Assembly (NCBI GenBank): GCA_963845495.1
Contig: CAWJTH010000216.1
Coordinates: 1-64,000 of the forward strand
Origin: JAZKFT01 sp963845495
Lineage (GTDB): Bacteria > Bacteroidota > Bacteroidia > Chitinophagales > Chitinophagaceae
DNA length: 64,000 bases
Direction of reading: 5' to 3'
Below are positions 34,962 through 43,613 of the stretch, piece by piece. The position numbers were made by a program, and so were the translations under genes. The notes beneath the pieces were generated by a model. The model was not told where the DNA came from. It searched no databases and saw nothing but the letters and a program-made list of their open reading frames with translations. The stretch's first letter is position 1. Every line of letters starts with the position of its first letter.

Positions 34962-35277
34962 TAATTTTATTTGCGGATAATTTTTTAATTATTTCCGGAG
35001 ATCTGTCTGATGAACCATCCGTTACAAAAACATATTCAATTAAATGGCTGGGATAATCCAAGCTTAATGAATTGGTTACTTTTTCGTCCAAAATATATTC
35101 TTCATTAAACACAGCCACTACAAAACTTACGGTCGGCCACTTATCAGCAGATGGATATAATTGTTCTTTTCTACCAACAATTAATCGTTTTATTACAATT
35201 AAAATAAACAACACAATGCCATAACCAATAAAGGTGTAAAAAATAATTATAAACGCTATCCAAAAAAATAAAATCAT
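34948..35277 (-). CDS. Glycosyltransferase family 2, N-terminal fragment of a frame-broken gene
   Basis: This fragment has an N-terminal membrane helix (residues 3-28) and the start of the GT-A domain: TVSFVVAVFNEEYILDEKV near residue 48 and EYVFVTDGSSDRSPEIIKK near 82. Residues after KK are out of frame. With the next fragment it makes one enzyme of about 395 residues, similar in plan to the intact GT2 at 30037-31230. It lies just downstream of the priming transferase gene. Confidence 0.75.
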   Translation of the reverse strand: MILFFWIAFIIIFYTFIGYGIVLFILIVIKRLIVGRKEQLYPSADKWPTVSFVVAVFNEEYILDEKVTNSLSLDYPSHLIEYVFVTDGSSDRSPEIIKKLSANKIIASA

Positions 35278-35360
35278 TTAAATAAAAAATTAAAATGAAA
35301 TATGGAAATACAATAATTTAAATATGTATTCTTAAAAATTATATAATTATTAAAATGCTG

Positions 35361-36563
35361 CTAAACATTTTCTTTTTGAAATAATGCCGGTATAGTTTTG
35401 CAAATAATTTTTACATCGAATAATAGGCTATAATGATTGGCATATAAATTATCAAGGCCAATTCTTTCTTCTTCCGACATTGGGCCGCCTTTACCTCGTT
35501 TTGTTACCTGCCATAAACCTGTTAATCCGGCTGGGGCTAAAAACCGCTGTGTAAACATGTCGTTGGTTAGTTTTTCTGCTTCGTACAATGGCAATGGCCT
35601 ATTGCCAACAATGCTCATATCGCCTTTAAAAACATTAAACAATTGCGGTATTTCATCAAGGCTTGAATTACGTAAAAACTTGCCAAGCTTTGTAATGCGT
35701 GGATCGTTGCTGATCTTAAAAAAAGTATCTTTTGCATCTTTTTTACTTTGTAAAAATAATTTCTCACAAACCTGCATGCCGGTATCATCGTATAAAAGAT
35801 TTTCGCAAGCAATATTAACCGCTTTGCATTCCTTGCAAAATAAAAATTCATTTTTAGCTACAACAGGCTCAATCGGCGCACCAGTTGGATTAGCATATTG
35901 ATTTAGATGGCTTAACGATTTCAATTTTTTATCGGCATCGGGCACCATGGTCCGAAACTTATAAAAATCGAATAATTGAAAACCTGAACCAACCCGTTTG
36001 GAGATATAAAAAATAGGGCCTTTTGATTCCAGCCTTATCAGCAAAGCAATAATTGCATAAATGGGCGAAGTAAGCAGCAACACCAATCCAGATACCGTTA
36101 TATCGAAAAGACGTTTACCAAATGGTGTTTTGTATCTGAAATTTATATTATTTGGATTTTGAACTATTCCATTGGTAACCAACCGTACAGGAGGATTATC
36201 TATTATTTTATTTAATTCATTTATAAAATTAGGATTGCTTACATCGGCAATTTCAAAAATGCTGGTAATGCCTTCTCGCACTACAATTTTTTTATCGTTA
36301 AATGTAAAATGATCTGACAATAAAACAACAGGGCGACCAAGGTGTACAAAATAGAGCATCGTTTTTTGCATGGCCGCTAAAACGGTTTGTTCGTGTATAT
36401 CAGCACAAAATATTATTATATCAAAAGGAAAAGGGTTATTGCTATGATATTCAATAAAAGAAATTGCCGAATCAAAATCTTTTACAATAAAATTAGCTTG
36501 CAAAACATTTTCCAACAGCTTAAAGCGTAAAGGCATTAGATTAATAAAAGCAATTTGTTTCAT
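35361..36563 (-). CDS. Priming sugar-phosphate transferase (PglC/WcaJ-type) with receiver-like N-terminus
   Basis: The product is 400 residues. Residues 1-125 resemble a response-regulator fold (FDIIIFCADIHEQ, PVVLLSDHFTF) without an obvious phospho-acceptor pattern. The phosphoglycosyl transferase domain starts at FGKRLFDITVSGLVLLLTSPIY, has the conserved YKFRTM near residue 205 and continues at NDPRITKLGKFLRNSSLDEIPQ and MSIVGNRPLPLYEAE. Between FRTM and DPRIT is an unusually long insert of about 85 residues with cysteines CKEC...C...C. The enzyme puts the first sugar-1-phosphate on undecaprenyl phosphate at the membrane and starts the repeat unit. It heads the minus-strand exopolysaccharide genes. 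Confidence 0.88.
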   Translation of the reverse strand: MKQIAFINLMPLRFKLLENVLQANFIVKDFDSAISFIEYHSNNPFPFDIIIFCADIHEQTVLAAMQKTMLYFVHLGRPVVLLSDHFTFNDKKIVVREGITSIFEIADVSNPNFINELNKIIDNPPVRLVTNGIVQNPNNINFRYKTPFGKRLFDITVSGLVLLLTSPIYAIIALLIRLESKGPIFYISKRVGSGFQLFDFYKFRTMVPDADKKLKSLSHLNQYANPTGAPIEPVVAKNEFLFCKECKAVNIACENLLYDDTGMQVCEKLFLQSKKDAKDTFFKISNDPRITKLGKFLRNSSLDEIPQLFNVFKGDMSIVGNRPLPLYEAEKLTNDMFTQRFLAPAGLTGLWQVTKRGKGGPMSEEERIGLDNLYANHYSLLFDVKIICKTIPALFQKENV

Positions 36564-36899
36564 TTAAGATGTCTTTATACGGCGATAAAAAAATTAATTA
36601 AATTGTAATACAAATACAATTCGGCTTAGTTTTTGTAATATTAAAAGCGGTTTAATATTATAATAAATTGTCCCTATTCATGGTGCAACATATTTCTACC
36701 GAAATAAAATTTATTATTATTACAATAGAATTATTTATTTAGAAGTAATTATTTTAAATTAAAATAATTCTAATCACAAATTGAATTTTTATTAAAACAA
36801 ACCTTCCTTTAAAAAAATTAATTCCAATAAAATATAGTTATTGCAGTAATAATTTATTACTGTTTAAAGAAATATTTTAATTAATTAGAACTTAGCTGA
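36564..36899. other. AT-rich intergenic region
   Basis: This 336-base gap lies upstream of the priming transferase gene and downstream of a response-regulator gene, both on the minus strand. It must hold the promoter of the exopolysaccharide operon, but it is so AT-rich that I cannot place it. No ORF, repeat or clear hairpin was seen. Confidence 0.5.
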
Positions 36900-37277
36900 T
36901 TAATTAATAAATCTTTCCATCCTAATTCTTAACTCTAACGGGTTAAAAGGTTTTGTGAGATAATCGTTGGCACCATATTTAAATGCCTCGATTCTTTTGC
37001 TGCTAGTGTCTTCGCCAGAAAGGACTATGATTGGTGTTTTTTTAAAAAAACTGTATTTGCGTACTTCTTTTAAGAACTCAAAACCACTCATTTGTGGCAT
37101 ATTTAGGTCTAAAACAATCAGTTCTGGTATGTTTCCATCCAATAACCATTTAATGCCATCTAATCCGTTTTTTAAAATTGTAATATCATAGTCTTTATCA
37201 AATTGTATTTGTATGATGATGCCAATTGCCGCTTCATCATCCAATAAAAGCATGCTTTTTTTCTGATTTTCAGCCAT
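36900..37277 (-). CDS. Single-domain response regulator (CheY-like)
   Basis: From ATG 37275-37277 (MAENQKKSMLLLDDEAAIGI) the protein is 125 residues; an upstream start at 37307 adds 10 residues. It is one receiver domain: acidic pair LLDDE, phospho-Asp in LIVLDLNMPQMSG near residue 51, Ser/Thr position in IVLSGED and Lys in YLTKPFNP. There is no output domain. It lies 116 bases after the REC-HPt gene and may be the end point or shuttle of that phosphorelay. Its place just before the exopolysaccharide operon suggests control of that locus (inference). Confidence 0.88.
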   Translation of the reverse strand: MAENQKKSMLLLDDEAAIGIIIQIQFDKDYDITILKNGLDGIKWLLDGNIPELIVLDLNMPQMSGFEFLKEVRKYSFFKKTPIIVLSGEDTSSKRIEAFKYGANDYLTKPFNPLELRIRMERFIN

Positions 37278-37393
37278 TTTATTTTTTAGTTTTGGATAGA
37301 AATGCATTTAATAAACCAATTAAAAAAAATGTCTTTAAAAGGTTCACGATGTAAAATAACTAAAAATAATTCAGATATGGTTGTATTTACCGA

Positions 37394-38170
37394 TTAATTT
37401 AAAAAATTGATGGAAATCAATTGAATAATATGGGGAAGTTGGTGAGAAATAAAACTAATTTGTTTATTTATATCGAATTTATTTGGTTGTAATTGTTTTG
37501 CTTCTTTTTCAGCCATTAAAATAGAATCAGTAATTTTTGGCATAAAAAAAAGACTTACCAATCCTTTTAATTTATGCAAATAACTTGATGCATCAATCCA
37601 CTCTTCAGCCTCTATTGCATTTATTGATTGGCTTAATAAAACAGGTGCATTCTCTATCAAATTATTTACAATAATCTCCATATTTTTTTTATCACCATTT
37701 GTAATTTCTTTTAAATAGGTAAGATCATAATTTGGTAAATCTTCTGCCGCTATGTTATTAGTTACGGTATTGTGAGCGATTGTAGTTTTAATTAAGGCAA
37801 GTATTTTTTCATAAATAACTTGTGGTGCAAAGGGCTTTGAAATAAAATCGTTCATGCCCGCAATTTTACTTTTTTCAATTTCTGAAAGGTCTGTTTCGGC
37901 TGTAACCGCTATTATTGGAACGTTGCTATATTGTTGGCCACAGTGCCTTATTACCATGGCAGTTTCAAAGCCGTCTAATTCTGGCATTTGCAAATCCATC
38001 AATATAATATCAATTTTTGTCGCTTCTAATTTTTCCAACACTTGCCGTCCATTTTCTGCTGTAACTATGGTAGCGCCGGCATTAGTTAGCACTTGCGTTA
38101 TTATCATTAAGTTTAAAGGAGAATCATCAGCAGCTAATACTGATATATTTTGCAGTGGTTTTGGCATCAT
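37394..38170 (-). CDS. REC-HPt phosphorelay protein
   Basis: Using the MMPKPLQN start (38168-38170) gives 258 residues; a longer frame from 38233 would add a hydrophobic N-terminus unlikely for this family. A receiver covers residues 8-125 (VLAADDSPLN, IILMDLQMPELDG, IAVTAET, FISKPFAP). An HPt domain near residues 150-235 has the acceptor His in YLHKLKGLVSLF. It would accept phosphate on Asp and pass it through its own His, or serve as a shuttle for the hybrid kinase encoded just upstream at 38337-41570. Confidence 0.88.
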   Translation of the reverse strand: MMPKPLQNISVLAADDSPLNLMIITQVLTNAGATIVTAENGRQVLEKLEATKIDIILMDLQMPELDGFETAMVIRHCGQQYSNVPIIAVTAETDLSEIEKSKIAGMNDFISKPFAPQVIYEKILALIKTTIAHNTVTNNIAAEDLPNYDLTYLKEITNGDKKNMEIIVNNLIENAPVLLSQSINAIEAEEWIDASSYLHKLKGLVSLFFMPKITDSILMAEKEAKQLQPNKFDINKQISFISHQLPHIIQLISINFLN

Positions 38171-38336
38171 TGGAAATATATTGGCATTGAAAAATAAAAG
38201 CAGCAATAGAAAAATATCTATTGATTTTATCAAATAATTTTATTGTAATTACCTTTATAAAAAGAAAATTACAATAAAATATGTTTTACAAAAATGCCTT
38301 AAATTATTAAACAATTAGAAATTAATAAATATTTTA

Positions 38337-41300
38337 TTATGCTTCTTTTTCCAACGCTGGCAATAATTCATCCATCAATTTTTCAAAATCAGCCACCAAC
38401 TTTCCTAATTCGCCTGTCATATCTTCCGTCAAACACAATTCTTCTATCCGCAATATTTGTTCATAAAATGGGATACCCATTTGATTGATGGATGGTTTTA
38501 TGCGGTGCGCAAGCGATTTTATGGTTTTAAAATCGTTTTGCTTCATCGCATCAATTATTTTTATAATCGTGCTGCTGGCATCGTTAATAAATATTTTTAC
38601 CAATAACTTTAAAAAATCTGAGTTGCCGGGGCTAATAGCTTGTAGTTGTTCTAAATTATATAATGGTTGCTTTGCAATAACAACTGGTGCTATTATGTTT
38701 TCATCAATAAAAACCTTCGTTGTAACTGGAATTTCTTTTTTATCAAGCCATTTACAAAGCAATCCCAATAATACATTTTCTTCAAAAGGCTTTGCCAAAA
38801 AATCGTTCATTCCGGCAGCTAGGCATTTGTCTCGTTCGCCTTTTAATGCGTTGGCGGTAAGTGCTATAATCGGTAAATCTTTGTGCGTTTCCCTAATTAT
38901 GGCAGTGGCTTGTAGCCCATCCATTACAGGCATTTGCATGTCCATCAATACCAAGTCGAAGTTTAATGAATTTACAGAATCTACTGCTTCCACGCCATTT
39001 GTAGCCAATGCCACCTTCATGCCGTTTTGTTCCAGCACGGTTTGCGCCACCAATTGGTTCATTTCATTATCTTCTACTAATAAAATATGCTTGTTTTGCA
39101 ATAGCGAAGTATCTACTGGCATTCCTTCATTTATTAAAAGATCCCTTTCATTTCCTTCCTCAAAATTAAAATTGAGCGTAAAAGTAGTACCCACATTTTT
39201 TATGCTTTCTACGCTTATTTTTCCACCCATCAATTCCACCAAATGCTTACTAATGCTCATTCCCAAGCCGGTACCGCTATAGCTCCTCGCTATGCTTTCA
39301 TCTTCTTGGGTAAACTTATCAAACAAAATTTTTAAATAGTCTTCCTTCATGCCACGCCCGGTATCTTTTACCTGAACCGCAATATCCCATTTGCCATTAA
39401 CCATGCCGTTATTTTTACAAAAAACCGATACTGTACCACTGCTGGTAAATTTTACAGCATTCGTTAAAAGGTTTATAAATACTTGTTTTAACCGAAAAGG
39501 ATCGCCCAAAAGAATATTGTTACAACATTCGCCGTTTTCTACAATCAGTTGTAAGCCCTTTTCTTTTGCGCCATACGCTACCATATCAATAGAGGTGGTT
39601 ATTACTTCTTGTAAGCGAAAACCGATCTGCTCTAGCGAAAGTTTACCAGCCGATATTTTTGAAAAATCAAGGATATCGTTTACAATCACCATCAAACTAG
39701 AAGTGGAATTACTAATAGTTTTTAAGTAAAATTGTTGCTGGGTTGATAAGTCGGTTTTTTCCATCATCCGCGTCATGCCCAACATGGCGTTCATGGGTGT
39801 TCGTATTTCATGGCTCATGTTGGCCAAAAAAATATCTTTAGCGCTAGCCAATTGTTCGGCGGCATCTTTTGCCTGCCGCAATTCATATTCCAATTGCTTT
39901 TGTCCTGTTATATCCAAACAAGCGCCAATGGTGGCAATGGTTTCCATTTGGTCGTTTTGCCTTGGTGCACCGCTTACATACCACCATTTTCTTTCGCCGC
40001 TTTTTGTTTGTATTTCTACTTCGTAGGCATCGCTGATGCCTTTTTTCCGCAATCCTTTTTTTTGTTTGGCCACATCCGCATTTACATAAATAAGTTCCGA
40101 TAACCGTCCGTCCAACTCATTTTTTGTATAACCGCACATGGCATAAAAAGTATGGTTGGCATACAAAATTTGTTGGGCCGCATTAAATTCAACCAACCCT
40201 ACCTGCATATTTTCAATTAGGTTACGGTATCTCTTTTCAGCTTCTATCAAATTTTTTTCAGCTTTTTTGCGCTGGGTGATATCTGTATATTTCCATAAAT
40301 GCCCTTTGCACTCACCTTCAATTATAAGCGGTGCGTAATCCCTTGATAAAAATTTACCGTTGGCTAGTTCAATTTCTTCGTTAGCTGCTGGTTTACATTC
40401 TTTTAGCAGCGCATGCCGCCGCGACATATAAATAGTAAAATCTTTAAAACGATGGGTATTGCGTAATAAAGATTGCTCAATATTTTGGCCAACAATTTGT
40501 TTTGGGGCTAACGGGATATCAAAAATATTACAGAATGATTGGTTGCAGAGAACCACGATATTATGTTCATCTTCTAACACAATGCCATCTTGCATATTGG
40601 TAACCAAAGTAGCCAATTTAACGGCGGTTGAAGTTAGCTCAAACTCGGTTTGTTTTATTTGGTTGATGTTGGTATGTACGCCAATAAAATGCGAAGGTTT
40701 ACCCGAAACATCCCTTGAAAGTACAAAACCACGATCCATTATCCAAACATATTCCCCTAATTTGTTAAGCGTTCGATATTGGATGGAATGTGAATCTGTT
40801 GCATTATTGGTATAATTCCTTTCCATTTCTTCCACCTTGTGCAAATCATCAGGGTGGATGCTTTTGACCCAAAAATTTGGATCTTGGCCATATTCTTTTT
40901 CTGTAAAACCAAGCATCTCTTTAAAAGTAGAAGAATAAAAGGTTTTATTGTTGACAACATCGTATTCCCAAAGCCCATCGCCAGAACCTTCTAGCGCAAA
41001 GCGCCATTTTTTCTCGTTTTCCTTTAAGCTTAATTCGGCTTCTTTTTGCTTTGTGATGTTTAGTAAAATGCCATTGTAAAGTAGGTCGCCATTGACGGAA
41101 TAAGACGGCGTAGCAGAGCTGATCCACCAATAAATGGTGCCGTCGCCCATTAAAAAACGTATTTCTTGTTTCCAAACTTTTACGTTTTGGTAGGTGTTTT
41201 CCAAACTTTCAGTCCAACGCTTTTTATCTTCTGGATGAATAAACGGCAATATTTGGCTGGTGTCTGACACTTTTAAACCTAGCATTTGATGCAAAACGGG

Positions 41301-41570
41301 GCTTACAAAATTAAACACGAACAAGCCATCGGCATTTTTTTGTAGTTGAAAAACAATGCCTGGCAAATTATTTACCACATCCCTAAAAAGCCGTTCATCT
41401 GTTTCTTTTTTTAACCCTGAATTTTTTTGGGTTTCAGTTTTTTGTATTTGCTGTAAAGCATTTTGTAATGCAAGCTCTTTTTGTTCCAGTTTATCTTCTG
41501 CGGCTTTTCGGGCAGCTTTTTCAATTTCTAATAAGCGCTGCAATTCTTCCAAAGCATTTATATTGGTCAT
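38337..41570 (-). CDS. Multi-PAS hybrid histidine kinase with REC and HPt
   Basis: The product is 1077 residues. A coiled-coil start (about 1-50) is followed by four PAS modules (about 60-180, 185-310, 315-440, 445-570); PAC-type ends are visible (LLYNGILLNITKQKEAE, SHFIGVHTNINQIKQTE, TIGACLDITGQKQLE). The acceptor His is in SHEIRTPMNA near residue 586; the N box is FINLLTNAVKF and the G boxes are KDTGRGMKE and SGTGLGMSI. A receiver lies near 823-940 (LLVEDNEMN, LVLMDMQMPVMDG, FLAKPFEE). A C-terminal HPt has the His in IKSLAHRIKPSINQM. There is no membrane segment, so it senses something in the cytoplasm. It is followed by REC-HPt and single REC genes. Confidence 0.93.
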   Translation of the reverse strand: MTNINALEELQRLLEIEKAARKAAEDKLEQKELALQNALQQIQKTETQKNSGLKKETDERLFRDVVNNLPGIVFQLQKNADGLFVFNFVSPVLHQMLGLKVSDTSQILPFIHPEDKKRWTESLENTYQNVKVWKQEIRFLMGDGTIYWWISSATPSYSVNGDLLYNGILLNITKQKEAELSLKENEKKWRFALEGSGDGLWEYDVVNNKTFYSSTFKEMLGFTEKEYGQDPNFWVKSIHPDDLHKVEEMERNYTNNATDSHSIQYRTLNKLGEYVWIMDRGFVLSRDVSGKPSHFIGVHTNINQIKQTEFELTSTAVKLATLVTNMQDGIVLEDEHNIVVLCNQSFCNIFDIPLAPKQIVGQNIEQSLLRNTHRFKDFTIYMSRRHALLKECKPAANEEIELANGKFLSRDYAPLIIEGECKGHLWKYTDITQRKKAEKNLIEAEKRYRNLIENMQVGLVEFNAAQQILYANHTFYAMCGYTKNELDGRLSELIYVNADVAKQKKGLRKKGISDAYEVEIQTKSGERKWWYVSGAPRQNDQMETIATIGACLDITGQKQLEYELRQAKDAAEQLASAKDIFLANMSHEIRTPMNAMLGMTRMMEKTDLSTQQQFYLKTISNSTSSLMVIVNDILDFSKISAGKLSLEQIGFRLQEVITTSIDMVAYGAKEKGLQLIVENGECCNNILLGDPFRLKQVFINLLTNAVKFTSSGTVSVFCKNNGMVNGKWDIAVQVKDTGRGMKEDYLKILFDKFTQEDESIARSYSGTGLGMSISKHLVELMGGKISVESIKNVGTTFTLNFNFEEGNERDLLINEGMPVDTSLLQNKHILLVEDNEMNQLVAQTVLEQNGMKVALATNGVEAVDSVNSLNFDLVLMDMQMPVMDGLQATAIIRETHKDLPIIALTANALKGERDKCLAAGMNDFLAKPFEENVLLGLLCKWLDKKEIPVTTKVFIDENIIAPVVIAKQPLYNLEQLQAISPGNSDFLKLLVKIFINDASSTIIKIIDAMKQNDFKTIKSLAHRIKPSINQMGIPFYEQILRIEELCLTEDMTGELGKLVADFEKLMDELLPALEKEA

Positions 41571-41725
41571 AGAATATTTAAAGATTGAGTGCGATAGGCC
41601 AATACCTTTTGCAGGAATTGTTAATATCCGTAAAGTTAATATTTGGCTATAACTTTTTGTCTTTAATTTTTGAAGCTGTTTAAACGTTTAGGCTATAAAC
41701 ACGGCGCAGCAATGCTAGTGCTGAT

Positions 41726-41818
41726 TTATTGTCTTTTGTCTTCATCTTCTTTTCTTTTATAGATGATAGCCAATACAACAACGATTATAATTGAAACTAT
41801 AGATGCGGTAATAATCAT
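41726..41818 (-). CDS. Small single-helix protein (30 residues)
   Basis: An ATG at 41816-41818 opens a 30-residue frame: a hydrophobic helix ASIVSIIIVVVLAII near residues 5-19, then a charged tail YKRKEDEDKRQ. The layout (outside N-terminus, one helix, highly charged cytoplasmic tail) is typical of real membrane microproteins. It lies in an otherwise gene-free gap upstream of the hybrid kinase. I do not recognise a family. The remainder of 41571-42064 shows nothing else. Confidence 0.4.
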   Translation of the reverse strand: MIITASIVSIIIVVVLAIIYKRKEDEDKRQ

Positions 41819-42064
41819 GGGTTAAAAATAACAAAAACTGCTTGTTTATAAATGAGAATTTATCATTCTCTTCCAATGCTTACATATTTTTCCGTTCTTA
41901 TTTTCAACCACAAATTACGGCAATAAGCTACGCTTGTTAGGCGTAGCTTACTTTGCACTCAGTTTATTCTGCACTTAGTTTAATGGTATCGCAACCTTTG
42001 GATGGCCAAAAAAGGATATTATTGAAGTTAAGGGAACAATTATTGTTCAACTATATGGCGGCAA

Positions 42065-42739
42065 TTACAAGGCAATTTTATTTTTATAGCTGCGAAGAAA
42101 TAGATGCATTTCTTTTAATGAAAGCAGCTGGTTTAGTTCAATACTATGTATCAGATCGGTAATGGCAATCGAAAAAAAATGGCCAAACAATGGATTATTG
42201 GTTTGTTCGATGCCTTTTAGCATGTTGTACACACCCGTAAATATTTTTTTTATTGGTTGGGGCAACACTAAATCGCCATCGTGCAATGCCGTCATCGGAT
42301 AAGTAAACTGGTCAAGTTTCTTTTTAATGTCATCATATTTAATATTGTCGTATAACAACATAACAGATGAATTATCCTTAATCGTTTGTAATGCTGCCTC
42401 CAAAAAAAATTCTGGTATAACTATTTTCTTTTTGGAAAGGCTGTCTATGTAAGCTACTTTATTTTTTTTGATGTACTGCTCCCAACAAGGAAGCGCAATG
42501 GCAGCTAGCCTTAAAGCCAACAATAATTGTATAGATGGTTCTAACTTTAAAATCCAATTGTCATTATCGGCCACCAATTTATCCGGCACGGTTTGAGCTG
42601 AAGATATATCAGGCTGAGATAAATGATCTTGTTGGACGATAATTTTTCCGGCAATGCTTCTATTTACCTTGATGGCAATAAAAAAAACAAGTATGGCCAC
42701 AACAAAAACGAAAAAAAATATAAGCGGTTCATTTTCCAT
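42065..42739 (-). CDS. Hypothetical membrane-anchored protein
   Basis: The product is 224 residues: an N-terminal helix (LIFFFVFVVAILVFFIAIKV, about residues 5-25) and a soluble helical domain with no motif that I recognise. Helices are suggested near 65-95 (LEPSIQLLLALRLAAIALPCWEQ) and 185-220. It lies 105 bases after the LytTR regulator gene, in the same direction, so it may be the last member of that signalling operon. No function is assigned. Confidence 0.6.
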   Translation of the reverse strand: MENEPLIFFFVFVVAILVFFIAIKVNRSIAGKIIVQQDHLSQPDISSAQTVPDKLVADNDNWILKLEPSIQLLLALRLAAIALPCWEQYIKKNKVAYIDSLSKKKIVIPEFFLEAALQTIKDNSSVMLLYDNIKYDDIKKKLDQFTYPMTALHDGDLVLPQPIKKIFTGVYNMLKGIEQTNNPLFGHFFSIAITDLIHSIELNQLLSLKEMHLFLRSYKNKIAL

Positions 42740-42844
42740 ATCAATATTTACGACTAAAGAAAATGAAATTACAGCGATACTTTAACGAGTTAGGCTAAAT
42801 GTAATATGTGGATGGATGACCGTAATAAACGGTAGGGAAAAGGT

Positions 42845-43594
42845 TTATGCTTTCAATATCAACCTCATAAATTCTTCTTTTCTGCGGCGGGATACGTCCA
42901 GTTCGGTGCCGTCGTTCAGCAAAACGGTTCCGCCATCGCCCTTACTATATTTTTTTAGATAGGAAAGATTGATAATATTTGAATCGTGTATGCGAAAAAA
43001 ATCTGTGGCCGGTAATAGCTCTTCAAAATCTTTCAGCGTTCTGCTTACCAGCATCGTTTCTTTATTGGCAAAATAAAATTTACTATATCTGCCATTGGCT
43101 TCGCAGCGTACAATATCGCTCATTCTGGTGATAAAAATCCCATCCATCGACGATAAGGCTATTGTTTTATCCAATGCATTTTTTTTATCTAAATGATCAA
43201 ATAAAACTTCATATTTTTTTGTGTTCTTTTTTTTGTTGATAGCCGATTTACATGTTTCAATGGCATTAAAAAGATCCTCGCTACTAATTGGCTTAAGCAA
43301 ATAGTCTAATGCGCTGTAGCGGATGGCATTAATGGCATATTGATCGTACGCCGTTGTAAAAATCACATCAAAATTAATGTTTTCTATTTGTTTCAGCATT
43401 TCAAACCCGTTCATTACCGGCATTTCAATGTCTAAAAAAACCAGTTCCGGTTGGTATTTTGCAATGCTTTCGATTCCCTTCAATGGGCTTTCACAAATAT
43501 CAACAAGATCGATATCGTCTTTGTGCCTGTTTAGCATTAAGGACAATGTTTTTCTGCTGGAAGGTTCGTCGTCGATGATAATAGATTGGATCAT
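42845..43594 (-). CDS. LytTR-family response regulator
   Basis: The 249-residue protein has a receiver (IIIDDEPSSRKTL, phospho-Asp in ELVFLDIEMPVMNG near residue 55, TTAYDQYAINAI, YLLKPISS). The LytTR DNA-binding domain lies near residues 145-245 (GIFITRMSDIVRCEANGRYS, SRTLKDFEELLP, FFRIHDSNIINLSYLKKY). Such regulators bind direct repeats upstream of target genes. It lies 19 bases after the LytS-type kinase gene, forming a classic LytS/LytR pair, and close to the polyketide genes. Confidence 0.93.
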   Translation of the reverse strand: MIQSIIIDDEPSSRKTLSLMLNRHKDDIDLVDICESPLKGIESIAKYQPELVFLDIEMPVMNGFEMLKQIENINFDVIFTTAYDQYAINAIRYSALDYLLKPISSEDLFNAIETCKSAINKKKNTKKYEVLFDHLDKKNALDKTIALSSMDGIFITRMSDIVRCEANGRYSKFYFANKETMLVSRTLKDFEELLPATDFFRIHDSNIINLSYLKKYSKGDGGTVLLNDGTELDVSRRRKEEFMRLILKA

Positions 43595-43613
43595 AGCATA
43601 TTATTTTAGGTTT

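Noticed and set aside
41953..42162. 69-residue plus-strand ORF
   Set aside because: Half overlaps the minus-strand membrane protein gene and there is no family-like sequence.
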